A DNA stretch of 64,000 nucleotides from Bacillota bacterium. Lineage in GTDB: Bacteria; Bacillota; Clostridia; Lachnospirales; Lachnospiraceae. Below the pieces are notes generated by a model that did no database searches, was not told the DNA's origin, and was given only the letters and a program-made list of their open reading frames with translations. Location: positions 124,001 to 188,000 of the forward strand of contig JAEWJZ010000028.1 of NCBI GenBank assembly GCA_023386315.1, read 5' to 3'. A program made the position numbers and the translations under genes. This document shows positions 6,424 to 15,649 of the stretch, piece after piece. The stretch's first letter is position 1. Every line of letters begins with the position of its first letter.

Positions 6424-8481
6424 ATGGATAACAGAAATAGCATTTTGACAGATACACTTCCGGATCAGGCTATTTTCGCTCTGGATATTGGAACCAGAAG
6501 CATCATAGGCATGGTAGGAATGCCGGATGGGGACAGAATACATATCGTTGCCATAGAGAGAGCCGAGCACACAAAGCGGGCGATGATTGACGGACAGATC
6601 GAGGATATTGATCAGGTTGCAAAAATTGCCGGTCAGGTGAAAGAAAGACTGGAAAAAAAGCTGGGCTGCAAGCTGTTAAAGGTATGTGTGGCAGCTGCCG
6701 GAAGAGCACTGAGAACGGAAAGTGTGACCTATGAGATGGAGCTTGCCAGAGCCCAGAAGATTGATGCAGAATCCGTCAGCAGACTGGAAGCAGGAGCCAT
6801 AAGCGAAGCGGAAAAGCAGTTTATGAACCGGGAAGGCCGGGATAATGACAGGCAGTTTTATCTGGTTGGCTATACCGTAAGCAGATATTTCCTGGATAAC
6901 TATATGATTTCTAATTTAATTGATCACCACGGGCGGGTTTTAAAGGCAGATATCATTGCTACATTTCTTCCGACGGAGGTTGTTGAAAGCCTTTATTCCG
7001 CTATGCATAAGATTGGTCTGGAGGTTGCAAGCCTCACCCTGGAGCCGATTGCAGCTATCAATGCGGCCATTCCCCAGAACATCCGTCTGTTAAACCTGGC
7101 TATGGTGGATATCGGTGCAGGTACCTCTGATATCGCTGTCTGCCGGGATGGAAGTGTAACCGGCTATACCATGGCCATACTTGCAGGAGATGAGATAACG
7201 GAAACCATTATGAAAGAATACTTAGTGGATTTTGCAACTGCGGAAAAAATCAAGTCCCAGATTGATGAAGAAGAGGAACTTACATTTACAGATATCCTTG
7301 GATTTGAACAGACGATTACCAGGGAAGCTGTTTTTGACAGCATCAAAGAGGCGTCTTCCAGGCTTTGCCAGGAAATTTCTGATAAGATTCTGGAAGTTAA
7401 CGGCGGTATGCCGTCGGCAGTTTTTCTGGCAGGAGGCGGCAGCAGGCTGTCAGGACTGAAAGAGGGAATTGTAGAACATTTGAAGATTGATCCCAAGCGT
7501 GTGGCCATAGCAGGCAATAATTTTAAGATTAACGCCTATTCCGATGAATATGATCTGGAGAATCCGGAATATGCGACGCCTCTTGGAATCGTCATTTCTG
7601 CCGGATTTAATATTGTCAATGACGGTTTCCGGGTTATTTTAAATGACCGCCCGGCGAAGCTTTTCCGCGGCGGTACCTTTACAGTAATGGATGTTTTAAT
7701 GATGAACGGTTATAACTACCAGGATATGATCGGACGTTCCGGTCAGAATCTGGTTGTAAGCGTAAACGGAAAAAGAACTGTTTTTTACGGTGAGAAGGCG
7801 GAGCCGTCTGTTCTCACACTAAATGGAGAAGAAGCACAGCTTTCTGACCAGGTAAGTGCGGAGGACTGGATTGTATTTGTGCCTGCCAGCCACGGAAAAA
7901 GCGCATTTGCCATGCTTTCTGATATTGAAAAGCCAGGAGCCGGAAAGATGATTCTGGTAAACGGCACAGAGGCAAAAGAGGATCTTCCGCTGAAAACCGG
8001 TGACAGCATTGTAATAGAAGTACTCCAGGCTGAAGAAGTCCAGACAGAAGAAATTCCAAAAGAGGAAGATCTGTATGATGATGCAGAGGAAGCGCAGAGC
8101 TTTTTAAATGAGACAGTTCCTGCACCTCAAAGCGTTCCCGGAATTTTAACTCCCCCGGTTCAGATGACTACTACCGGCATAAAACTTGATCAGGAATCCC
8201 GTTTAAAACTGGACGGACATACGGATGCAGCAGCTTCTTCTGATGCAGCTTTTCATAAAAGCAATGGGAAAATCACGTTTTTCTTAAACGACAAACCCAT
8301 GACTTTTCCGATAAAGCCGGATCAGCGTCCATATTATCTGATGGACATGCTGGAATATTCCGGACTTGATTTTAAGAATCTTACCGGGAAGGTGATATTG
8401 GAGGTCAATGGAGAAAGCGGATACTTTCAGCAGGAATTAAAAAGCAGAGACCGCATCATGATTTATCAGGTAAATGAATAA
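6424..8481 (+). CDS. FtsA-like actin-fold cell division protein
   Basis: 685 aa, much longer than classical FtsA (~420). Residues 20-400 are an actin/Hsp70-type ATPase: IFALDIGTRSI (phosphate 1), MVDIGAGTSDIAV (phosphate 2), FLAGGGSRLSGL (adenosine), with an inserted 1C-like SHS2 region. The C-terminal 270 residues contain two related beta-rich modules (FRVILNDRPAKLF... and ITFFLNDKPMTFP...) separated by an acidic linker. The start has GAGGATGG upstream and a promoter at 6361. No signal or amphipathic C-terminal anchor is obvious. Role in division or shape is inferred from the family. Confidence 0.85.
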   Translation: MDNRNSILTDTLPDQAIFALDIGTRSIIGMVGMPDGDRIHIVAIERAEHTKRAMIDGQIEDIDQVAKIAGQVKERLEKKLGCKLLKVCVAAAGRALRTESVTYEMELARAQKIDAESVSRLEAGAISEAEKQFMNREGRDNDRQFYLVGYTVSRYFLDNYMISNLIDHHGRVLKADIIATFLPTEVVESLYSAMHKIGLEVASLTLEPIAAINAAIPQNIRLLNLAMVDIGAGTSDIAVCRDGSVTGYTMAILAGDEITETIMKEYLVDFATAEKIKSQIDEEEELTFTDILGFEQTITREAVFDSIKEASSRLCQEISDKILEVNGGMPSAVFLAGGGSRLSGLKEGIVEHLKIDPKRVAIAGNNFKINAYSDEYDLENPEYATPLGIVISAGFNIVNDGFRVILNDRPAKLFRGGTFTVMDVLMMNGYNYQDMIGRSGQNLVVSVNGKRTVFYGEKAEPSVLTLNGEEAQLSDQVSAEDWIVFVPASHGKSAFAMLSDIEKPGAGKMILVNGTEAKEDLPLKTGDSIVIEVLQAEEVQTEEIPKEEDLYDDAEEAQSFLNETVPAPQSVPGILTPPVQMTTTGIKLDQESRLKLDGHTDAAASSDAAFHKSNGKITFFLNDKPMTFPIKPDQRPYYLMDMLEYSGLDFKNLTGKVILEVNGESGYFQQELKSRDRIMIYQVNE

Positions 8482-8492
8482 AAGAGGTGTGT

Positions 8493-10568
8493 ATGGGCGC
8501 GTTGAACGTAGTTAAAAGGGATGGAACAGTTACGGAATTTGAATTATTAAAGATTGAGGCAGCGGTTAAAAAAGCCTTTGAGGCAACAGGTAAGTATTAT
8601 ACAGACAGCATCGTAGAGCTTCTTGCTTTGCGGGTAGCTTCTGATTTTCAGAGTAAGGTTCAGACAGAGAGTATTCCTGTGGAAGACATTCAGGACAGTG
8701 TGGAAAAGGTTCTGGAAGAAACGGGATATACGGAAGTGGCAAAGGCTTATATACTTTACCGGAAACAGAGGGAAAAGATCAGAAACTTAGGCAGTACCAC
8801 ACTGGACTACAAAGATGTGGTGGATCAGTATGTAAAAGTAGAGGACTGGCATGTAAAAGAAAATTCCACGGTCACCTATTCGGTAGGCGGTCTCATTCTG
8901 AATAATTCAGGGGCAGTTACCACAAATTACTGGCTTTCAGAAATCTATGACAGGGAGATAGCAGATGCTCATAATCATGGAGAGATACACATCCATGATC
9001 TTTCCATGCTCACAGGCTACAGCTGCGGATGGTCGTTAAAGCAGCTTCTTTTAGATGGTCTGGGCGGAATCAGCGGAAAAATTACTGCTTCACCGGCGAA
9101 ACATCTGGCAACGCTGTGCAATCAGATGGTAAACTTTCTTGGTATCATGCAGAACGAATGGGCGGCATCCCAGTCATTTTCATCCTTTGATACTTATCTG
9201 GCACCGTTTGTTAAAGCAGATCAGCTGAACTATGAGAAAGTGAAAAAATGTATGGAGGCCTTTGTATTTGGAGTGAATACTCCAAGCCGATGGGGTACCC
9301 AGGCTCCATTTTCCCATATCTCCCTTGACTTAACAGTGCCGGAGGATATGAAATCAAAAAAGGCTGTTGTTGGCGGAAAATTTATGGATTTTACCTACGG
9401 GGAATGTCAGACAGAAATGGATATGGTAAACCGTGCATTTTTGGAAACAATGCTGGAAGGAGATGCCGGAGGAATGGGATTTCAGTACCCAATTCCGGTT
9501 TTTGGGATAACAAAGGAGTTTGACTGGTCTGATTCAGAACGAAACCGTTTGTTATTTACACTGGCTTCCCACTATGGAACTCCCTATTTTTCCAACTATA
9601 TAAATGGAAACCTTACTCCCGGAGATGTACGTGCTTTTACTCCGGAGAGCACTCCTGATTTTACAAAGCTGCGCAATAAGGCAGGCGGGTTTTTCGGATA
9701 TGGGGAACATACAGGTTCCATAGGAGTCGTTACTCTTAATCTGCCGAGAATTGCATATTCAGCTTCTGATGAAGCCGATTTTTACCGCCGGCTGGACCGG
9801 GTGGCAGATCTTGCAGCCAGGTCTCTTGATGTTAAGCGAAAGGTAATTACCAGCCTTTTGAAAAACGGCCTTTACCCCTATACTGCATGTTACCTCCAAA
9901 ACTTTACCAATCATTTCTCAGCCATCGGCATTGTTGGTATGAATGAGGCCGGAAAGAATGCAGACTGGCTGGGTGCAGGAATGGAATCAGAACAGACTCA
10001 GGCATTTGCAGTGAATGTGATGGAGTATTTAAAAGAGAAGCTGATTGGATATCAGGAACAGTATAAATGCCTGTTCAGCCTTGAGGCAACTCCTGCAGAA
10101 TCGGCTGCATACCGCCTGGCATTGATTGACAGAGAGGAACTTTCCGGGATTAATTCTGCAAGTAAAAATTCAGATGTGCCCTATTATACCAACAGCACCA
10201 AACTGGCGGCAGACTGGGGAGGAAGCATTTCTCAGGCACTGCCCATACAGAATCGGGTTCAGCCTCTGTATACGGCGGGAACTGTGTTCTCTGTTTACAT
10301 GGAAAAGGAAGAAGAACATTATCAGACTGTGAGGGATACATTAAGGAGTATGACAGAGCAGTATGAGATTCCTTATATGACATTCACACCTGTATATTCC
10401 GTCTGCCAGAACTGCGGTTATCTGCCGGGAAGCCAGGAGATCTGTCCCAACTGCGGTGAAAAGACGGATATTTACAGCCGGATTGCCGGATACTACCGCC
10501 CGGTCAGTGACTGGAATGAAGGAAAAGCCCAGGAGTTTAAGAACAGAAAAATGATGGTTTTGAAGTAA
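8493..10568 (+). CDS. nrdD: Anaerobic ribonucleoside-triphosphate reductase
   Basis: 691 aa, class III ribonucleotide reductase, which makes dNTPs without oxygen. It has an N-terminal ATP-cone (VVKRDGTVTEFELLKIEAAVKKAF, in two parts), the catalytic barrel, a C-terminal zinc site CQNCG...CPNCGEKTD, and the glycyl-radical loop RIAGYYRP about 25 residues from the end. Start ATG 8493 has AGAGG 6 nt upstream; GTG 8487 is less likely. It follows the ftsA-like gene by 11 nt and is probably cotranscribed. The activase nrdG is not adjacent. Confidence 0.95.
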   Translation: MGALNVVKRDGTVTEFELLKIEAAVKKAFEATGKYYTDSIVELLALRVASDFQSKVQTESIPVEDIQDSVEKVLEETGYTEVAKAYILYRKQREKIRNLGSTTLDYKDVVDQYVKVEDWHVKENSTVTYSVGGLILNNSGAVTTNYWLSEIYDREIADAHNHGEIHIHDLSMLTGYSCGWSLKQLLLDGLGGISGKITASPAKHLATLCNQMVNFLGIMQNEWAASQSFSSFDTYLAPFVKADQLNYEKVKKCMEAFVFGVNTPSRWGTQAPFSHISLDLTVPEDMKSKKAVVGGKFMDFTYGECQTEMDMVNRAFLETMLEGDAGGMGFQYPIPVFGITKEFDWSDSERNRLLFTLASHYGTPYFSNYINGNLTPGDVRAFTPESTPDFTKLRNKAGGFFGYGEHTGSIGVVTLNLPRIAYSASDEADFYRRLDRVADLAARSLDVKRKVITSLLKNGLYPYTACYLQNFTNHFSAIGIVGMNEAGKNADWLGAGMESEQTQAFAVNVMEYLKEKLIGYQEQYKCLFSLEATPAESAAYRLALIDREELSGINSASKNSDVPYYTNSTKLAADWGGSISQALPIQNRVQPLYTAGTVFSVYMEKEEEHYQTVRDTLRSMTEQYEIPYMTFTPVYSVCQNCGYLPGSQEICPNCGEKTDIYSRIAGYYRPVSDWNEGKAQEFKNRKMMVLK

Positions 10569-10649
10569 GAAATTACCCGTATTAACTCACATATGAGAGA
10601 CAGGGGCATAAGATATACTACGAACTGATTAAGTTAGGAGTATATGAAA

Positions 10650-10940
10650 ATGAGTTGTAATAATTGGAATAACGGCTGTAATTGCAGCTGCAATTGCCCA
10701 GGCGGATATAGCAACGCAGGTAATTACGATAATAAGTGCAGCGAGAAAAACAGTGATGTCAGTGATGCATCAACTGGAAACGGCAACATGAATATGTGCT
10801 ATCGTAAGGGATATGCAGAAGGCTTTAAAGCTGGTTATGAGACCGGCTTCCGTGATGGATTCTGGACCGCAAGCGGCTGCGGAAGAACCTACGGCGGGAA
10901 TGTAATGGGATCTTACGATTATGGCTGCGGATGCAAATAA
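10650..10940 (+). CDS. Cys/Asn/Gly-rich small protein
   Basis: 96 aa. The N-terminal third is low complexity (CNNWNNGCNCSCNCPGGYS); the C-terminal half contains repeated aromatic-glycine units, KGYAEGFKAGYETGFRDGF, and ends GCGCK. ATG 10650 is chosen over 10644 because AGGAG is 9 nt upstream of it but only 3 nt from 10644. The protein resembles 16799-17002 in composition and shares the GFKAG element. Such proteins in spore formers are often coat or metal-binding components; this is inference. Confidence 0.7.
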   Translation: MSCNNWNNGCNCSCNCPGGYSNAGNYDNKCSEKNSDVSDASTGNGNMNMCYRKGYAEGFKAGYETGFRDGFWTASGCGRTYGGNVMGSYDYGCGCK

Positions 10941-10952
10941 TTTCAGTCTGAT

Positions 10953-10998
10953 AAAAGTTCTGGTTTTCATTTACTGAAGACCGGAACTTTTTCTTTTT
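10953..10998 (+). terminator. Intrinsic terminator after the Cys-rich gene
   Basis: AAAAGTTC-TGGT ... ACC-GGAACTTTTT stem followed by TTCTTTTT, 12 nt beyond the stop. Confidence 0.8.
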
Positions 10999-11063
10999 CC
11001 TCAAATCCAGCATTTGGAAAATTATAACTAAATAAAAATGACGTACTTTGTCTAATATGTATA

Positions 11064-11092
11064 TTGAAAAAATAATTGTACTATGTTAGCAT
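11064..11092 (+). promoter_or_regulatory. Candidate promoter of the gluconate dehydrogenase operon
   Basis: TTGAAA, 17-bp spacer, TAGCAT. It lies just upstream of the twin palindromes at 11110-11142, so a repressor bound there would block initiation or elongation. Confidence 0.45.
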
Positions 11093-11109
11093 AAATACAA
11101 GTCATTGAA

Positions 11110-11142
11110 TTTGTATACAAACTTTTATATTTGAATACAAAC
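11110..11142. promoter_or_regulatory. Twin TTGTATACAA operators
   Basis: Two copies of TTTGTATACAAAC-like sites, one perfect (TTGTATACAA, 11111-11120) and one with a single change (TTGAATACAA, 11131-11140), have centres exactly 20 bp apart. Their position after the promoter and the presence of a GntR gene downstream suggest that they are its operators. Confidence 0.6.
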
Positions 11143-11198
11143 TAATTTTCTAATGACGAAATAACTGACCAAAATAAAAGCAAAGGAGAATCAGAATC

Positions 11199-12011
11199 AT
11201 GAATATGGATTACTTAACAAACCAGTTTTCTCTTGAAGGAAAAGTTGCACTTGTAACAGGCGCATCTTATGGTATTGGCTTTGCTATTGCAAAGTCTCTT
11301 GCAGCAGCTGGCGCTACCATTGTTTTTAATGATATTAAGCAGGAATTAGTAGAGAAAGGAATCGCAGCTTATAAAGAAGAGGGCATTACTGCTCACGGAT
11401 ATGTCTGTGATGTAACAAGTGAAGAAGGCGTAAATGCCATGGTTGCCCAGATAGAAAAGGAAGTAGGCGTAATCGATATCCTGTTTAATAACGCAGGCAT
11501 TATCAAACGTATTCCTATGTGTGATATGACAGCAGAACAGTTCAGACAGGTTATTGACGTAGACTTAAATGCTCCTTTTATCGTGGCAAAAGCAGTTATC
11601 CCGTCTATGATTAAGAAAGGACACGGAAAGATTATCAACATCTGTTCCATGATGTCTGAGCTTGGCCGTGAGACCGTATCTGCTTATGCAGCTGCAAAGG
11701 GCGGTTTAAAGATGCTGACAAAGAACATTGCTTCCGAGTACGGCGAATTCAACATTCAGTGCAACGGTATCGGACCTGGTTATATTGCCACACCACAGAC
11801 TGCACCTCTGCGTGAGGTTCAGGCAGACGGCTCCAGACATCCGTTTGATCAGTTCATTATTGCCAAGACACCGGCAGGACGCTGGGGTGAAGCTGAGGAT
11901 CTTGCAGGTCCTGCAGTCTTCCTCTCCTCTGATGCTTCCAACTTTGTAAATGGACATATTCTCTACGTTGACGGTGGTATTTTAGCTTACATCGGTAAAC
12001 AGCCTCAGTAA
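11199..12011 (+). CDS. Gluconate 5-dehydrogenase, SDR family
   Basis: 270 aa classical short-chain dehydrogenase: TGASYGIGFAIA cofactor loop (about 20-31), NNAGI (about 98), catalytic Ser in ICSMMSELGRE and YAAAKGG. The C-terminal NGHILYVDGGILAYIGKQP is characteristic of the gluconate 5-dehydrogenase/IdnO-like group, which interconverts gluconate and 5-ketogluconate with NAD(P)H. The start follows AAGGAGA by 9 nt. It is followed by a GntR regulator and a carbohydrate-binding-like protein, consistent with a sugar-acid catabolic operon. Confidence 0.85.
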   Translation: MNMDYLTNQFSLEGKVALVTGASYGIGFAIAKSLAAAGATIVFNDIKQELVEKGIAAYKEEGITAHGYVCDVTSEEGVNAMVAQIEKEVGVIDILFNNAGIIKRIPMCDMTAEQFRQVIDVDLNAPFIVAKAVIPSMIKKGHGKIINICSMMSELGRETVSAYAAAKGGLKMLTKNIASEYGEFNIQCNGIGPGYIATPQTAPLREVQADGSRHPFDQFIIAKTPAGRWGEAEDLAGPAVFLSSDASNFVNGHILYVDGGILAYIGKQPQ

Positions 12012-12052
12012 TTAATCGCCCTGACAGGGAAGTCCCGGCTGGGATAAACATG

Positions 12053-12089
12053 GCCATGATGCCCGCCCTTAAAAGGCGGGAGTCATGGC
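12053..12089 (+). terminator. Hairpin between dehydrogenase and GntR genes
   Basis: GCCATGA-GCCCGCC / GGCGGG-TCATGGC forms a long stem followed by ATATTTTAT. It probably attenuates transcription from the dehydrogenase promoter into the regulator. Confidence 0.7.
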
Positions 12090-12131
12090 ATATTTTATAA
12101 TGTTTTAAATTTAAAGGACGGAGAGGGTTCA

Positions 12132-12836
12132 ATGGAAGGAAAGACCAAGACCTATAAAAACCGTGGCGACCTGGTGTTTGAAACTTTAAAGCAGGAGATT
12201 CTGGACCTGGAATTAAAGCCCGGACAGATCATAAGCGAGAATGAGATCTGCGAACGGTTTGGTGTATCGCGGACGCCTGTAAGAGAGGCGGTAAGAAAGC
12301 TGCAGGAACAGGGATTTGTCATATCCGTACCCTATTCAGGTACGCAGGTGACGCTTCTTAATCTGGATACGATTAAACAGATGATTTACATGCGTGTCGC
12401 TGTGGAAACCATGGTTATGCGCGATTTTGCCAATATGGCAACACCGCTGTGGATGGAAGAAGTCCGGTATATGATCCGCAGGCAGCAGGCGCTGATACTG
12501 GAAAAAGGGTTTGAGCCGGAGCAGTTTTACCGCATGGATGCACAGATGCACGCCATCTGGTACCGTGCTACGGGAAAACGCAAGCTTTGGGATATGATTC
12601 AGGCACAGCAGCTGCATTATACAAGATTCCGGATGCTGGATTTTGTAACAGAAACCGATTTTACAAGAATCATCAGGGAACATACGGAGCTTTTTGAATT
12701 GCTGGAAAAAAAGGACATTGAAGGTCTGGAGCAATCCCTCAGAGAACACCTGACTTACAGTATGAAACGTATGAAGCACCAGATTGAGGTAGAGTATAAA
12801 GACTATTTTGAACAGGAAGAGCAGGAGGACGAATGA
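12132..12836 (+). CDS. GntR/FadR-type transcriptional regulator
   Basis: 234 aa. The N-terminal winged helix-turn-helix carries the family motif ISENEICERFGVSRTPVREA and LQEQGFV (residues 36-64). An FCD ligand-binding domain follows, with metal-ligand-type residues in YRMDAQMHAIWYRATG and REHTELFELLEKKD. It probably senses the sugar acid handled by the upstream dehydrogenase and binds the twin TTGTATACAA sites. It overlaps the downstream gene by the ATGATGA junction. Confidence 0.85.
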   Translation: MEGKTKTYKNRGDLVFETLKQEILDLELKPGQIISENEICERFGVSRTPVREAVRKLQEQGFVISVPYSGTQVTLLNLDTIKQMIYMRVAVETMVMRDFANMATPLWMEEVRYMIRRQQALILEKGFEPEQFYRMDAQMHAIWYRATGKRKLWDMIQAQQLHYTRFRMLDFVTETDFTRIIREHTELFELLEKKDIEGLEQSLREHLTYSMKRMKHQIEVEYKDYFEQEEQEDE

Positions 12837-13630
12837 TGACCAGTGTTTCCATAGCTGTAAAAGGATCTGATAATACGATAAAAGCTTCTGCATCAGGAGA
12901 AGATCAGGCGGTCCTGGTATATGAAGGCGGATATGAAGAAGGAGATGTCATTGTCTGTAAGACAGATCATATAGGCGGCCATTATGTGATCCGGATCGAT
13001 GACTGCATGGATGAATCTCTTGTTTATTTAACAAAGCCGGAAGTGATTTTTACCATACCCTTCGGTGATAAAAAAGTATCTTACAATCCGAAAGCATTTA
13101 CCGGAGAGAGACATTATCTTACTATTCGCAAAACAGCTGCCGGTGAGACAGAGCAATACCGCAACCTGGCAGTCAATGTCATGGACCAGCATGGCGATAC
13201 CGGCTGTTTTCCCCATGCATATGCAAATGTGGAAACAAGAGGTGAAGCTGTTTTTGCGGCACGCAATGCAATTGACGGAGTTCTTGCCAATGAATCCCAT
13301 GGAGAGTGGCCGTATGAGTCCTGGGGAATTAACCGTCAGGATGATGCGGAAATAACCCTGGATTTTGGACGTGAAGTGGATTTTGATCAGATTGTATTAT
13401 ACACAAGGGGCGATTTCCCACATGATAACTGGTGGGTGGAAGCCACCTTCACATTTTCTGATGGATCGGAAGAAGTTGTAAAAATGGAAAAAAGTGTAAA
13501 ACCCCATGTATTTACATTAAAAAAGAAGAATATTACCTGGCTGAAGCTGAGTAATTTAATAAAAGCAGACGATCCTTCTCCATTTCCGGCTCTTACCCAG
13601 ATCCAGGTATATGGAAAAGATTCTCTATAA
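12833..13630 (+). CDS. Carbohydrate-binding-like beta-sandwich protein
   Basis: 265 aa without signal peptide. Residues 130-262 look like an F5/8 type C (discoidin) jelly roll: ARNAIDGVLANESHGEWPYE, ITLDFGREVDFDQIVLYTRG, DNWWVEATFTFSDGSEEV, and terminal ALTQIQVYG. The N-terminal half is another beta-rich domain. Start may be ATG 12833 or 12836; GGAGG favours 12836. Cytosolic proteins of this kind accompany uronate/gluconate genes in gut Clostridia; the enzymatic role, if any, is unknown. Confidence 0.65.
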   Translation: MMTSVSIAVKGSDNTIKASASGEDQAVLVYEGGYEEGDVIVCKTDHIGGHYVIRIDDCMDESLVYLTKPEVIFTIPFGDKKVSYNPKAFTGERHYLTIRKTAAGETEQYRNLAVNVMDQHGDTGCFPHAYANVETRGEAVFAARNAIDGVLANESHGEWPYESWGINRQDDAEITLDFGREVDFDQIVLYTRGDFPHDNWWVEATFTFSDGSEEVVKMEKSVKPHVFTLKKKNITWLKLSNLIKADDPSPFPALTQIQVYGKDSL

Positions 13631-13716
13631 CTTCAATTACCTCTTTTCCTTTTCCTGATATTCATGTAAAATATAGGCAGTAAGCATACAGGGTTGACAC
13701 ATAAGGAGGAAGTAAG

Positions 13717-14649
13717 ATGGAGTTTTTATTTCTTGAACCGGTTTTTAAGGAAGCCATCTGGGGCGGTAACAAGCTTCGGGAGGTATTTGGATATGACATT
13801 CCAAGTGATACGACAGGGGAATGCTGGGGGATCAGCGCTCATAAGAATGGGGATTGCCAGATATCCGGGGGGATTTATGACGGAAAGCTTTTAAGCCGCT
13901 TATGGAAGGAAAAACCGGAGATATTCGGCTTTTATCCTGGAGATCAGTTTCCCCTTTTGGTTAAGGTCATCGATGCAAAGAATGATTTAAGCATTCAGGT
14001 GCACCCTGACGACAGTTATGCGAAGATTCACGAGAATGGATCTCTTGGCAAGACCGAATGCTGGTACATTCTGGACTGTGAACCACATACTGAAATTGTA
14101 ATCGGTCACTACGCAAAAGACCGGGATGAGATGGAATCCATGATAAGAAACCATCAGTGGTCGGAATTTATACGGACTGTCCCCATTAAAAAAGGAGATT
14201 TCTTCCAGATTAATCCGGGATGCGTTCATGCAATCAAGGGAGGAACCTTAATCCTTGAGACACAGCAGAGCAGCGATATCACTTATCGTGTCTATGACTA
14301 TGACCGTCTCGCAGACGGAAAACCAAGACAGCTTCATGTGGAACAGAGTATTGCCACAATCAGAGCTCCATTTATAGAATGTGATGCGGCAGCTGTAACC
14401 GGGAAACTGCCCGGAGCCGTGCATACTCATTTAATAACCTGTAAGTACTACTCAGTGGACAAGTATGATATTGAAGGGGTGTTTACAAAAGAGTTTTCCA
14501 GATATTTTACCAATGTCAGTGTGATAAGCGGAAAAGGCTGCATCAATGGTATCCCACTGGAAGCAGGTCAGAATTTTATTATACCGGCAAAGAGCGGTGA
14601 GTGCAGATTTGAGGGAAAGATGTCCGTCATCTGTTCCAATCCCGAATAA
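13717..14649 (+). CDS. manA: Mannose-6-phosphate isomerase, class I
   Basis: 310 aa, the short Firmicute form. Zinc-site segments are present: IQVHPDDSYA (about 89-98), KTECWYILD (about 110) and NPGCVHAIKGGTL (about 168). It converts mannose-6-P to fructose-6-P in the cytosol. Strong ribosome site AAGGAGGAAG. The fructokinase starts 17 nt downstream, so the two form a hexose-phosphate entry operon. Confidence 0.93.
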   Translation: MEFLFLEPVFKEAIWGGNKLREVFGYDIPSDTTGECWGISAHKNGDCQISGGIYDGKLLSRLWKEKPEIFGFYPGDQFPLLVKVIDAKNDLSIQVHPDDSYAKIHENGSLGKTECWYILDCEPHTEIVIGHYAKDRDEMESMIRNHQWSEFIRTVPIKKGDFFQINPGCVHAIKGGTLILETQQSSDITYRVYDYDRLADGKPRQLHVEQSIATIRAPFIECDAAAVTGKLPGAVHTHLITCKYYSVDKYDIEGVFTKEFSRYFTNVSVISGKGCINGIPLEAGQNFIIPAKSGECRFEGKMSVICSNPE

Positions 14650-14665
14650 AACAGGAGGAGAAGTT

Positions 14666-15550
14666 ATGAGACTGGGTGCATTAGAGGCAGGAGGCACAAA
14701 GATGGTTTGTGCCATAGGCAATGAGAACGGCGAGATTTTTGAGCGGGTTTCCATACCGACGGAAACACCTGGGATTACCATGCCCAAACTGATTGCATAT
14801 TTTAAGGACAAGGAAATCGAGGCGCTGGGAATCGGCTGCTTTGGTCCGATTGATCTTAACAGGAATTCAGAGACTTATGGTTATATCACAACAACTCCAA
14901 AGCTTGCATGGCTGAATTACGATATCGTGGGAGCATTTAAAGAGGCTTTAAAGATACCGGTGGGATTTGATACCGATGTCAATGGTTCTGCCCTTGGAGA
15001 AGCTACCTGGGGCATTACAAGGGGTCTTGAGAACAGTATGTATATCACCATCGGAACGGGCGTGGGAGCAGGCATTATTTCCAATGGAAAGCTGCTTCAC
15101 GGTATGCTTCATCCGGAAGGCGGACATCTGTTTCTTGCCAGACATCCAAAGGATTCCTTTGGGGGAGCGTGTCCATACCATAAGAACTGCCTGGAGGGCA
15201 TGGCGGCAGGTCCGGCCATAGAGGCACGATGGGGAATGAAGGGGGCAGAGCTGGCCGACAGGAAAGAGGTCTGGGAGCTGGAAGCTTATTATATAGCCCA
15301 GGCGCTTGTGGATTATATTATGGTGCTGTCGCCCCAGCGTATTATCCTTGGAGGCGGTGTGATGCACCAGGAGCATTTAATGCCTTTGGTAAGAGAAGAG
15401 GTAACCCGCCAGCTGGGCGGTTATATCAAGACAAAAGAACTGGAGGATATGGATCATTATATTGTCCTGCCCAGCTTAAATGACAATCAGGGAATCATGG
15501 GTGCCTTAAAGCTGGCAGTAGATGAGTATCAACTGGAAAAGATCGGTTAA
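14666..15550 (+). CDS. scrK: Fructokinase, ROK family
   Basis: 294 aa. ROK features: N-terminal ALEAGGTKMVCAIG phosphate loop, DTDVNGSALGEATWG with the catalytic Asp, and the zinc motif HPEGGHL...CPYHKNCLEGMAAGPA. It phosphorylates fructose (possibly also mannose or glucose) with ATP. ATG 14666 is preceded by AGGAGGAG; a longer frame begins inside manA but has no ribosome site. Coupled with manA, it feeds fructose-6-P into glycolysis. Confidence 0.9.
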   Translation: MRLGALEAGGTKMVCAIGNENGEIFERVSIPTETPGITMPKLIAYFKDKEIEALGIGCFGPIDLNRNSETYGYITTTPKLAWLNYDIVGAFKEALKIPVGFDTDVNGSALGEATWGITRGLENSMYITIGTGVGAGIISNGKLLHGMLHPEGGHLFLARHPKDSFGGACPYHKNCLEGMAAGPAIEARWGMKGAELADRKEVWELEAYYIAQALVDYIMVLSPQRIILGGGVMHQEHLMPLVREEVTRQLGGYIKTKELEDMDHYIVLPSLNDNQGIMGALKLAVDEYQLEKIG

Positions 15551-15649
15551 TTGCCATTTTTCTCCTAGTGTAAATCCAATTTATGTATGATATGATACGT
15601 TTTGTAAAGGAAATGTAACATTTGTGTAACAAATAAGGAGGATATTACC

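Noticed and set aside
11728..11949. Frames inside the gluconate dehydrogenase gene (e.g. 11706-11957, 11728-11949)
   Set aside because: Antisense or out-of-frame shadows of a conserved SDR gene with no ribosome sites.
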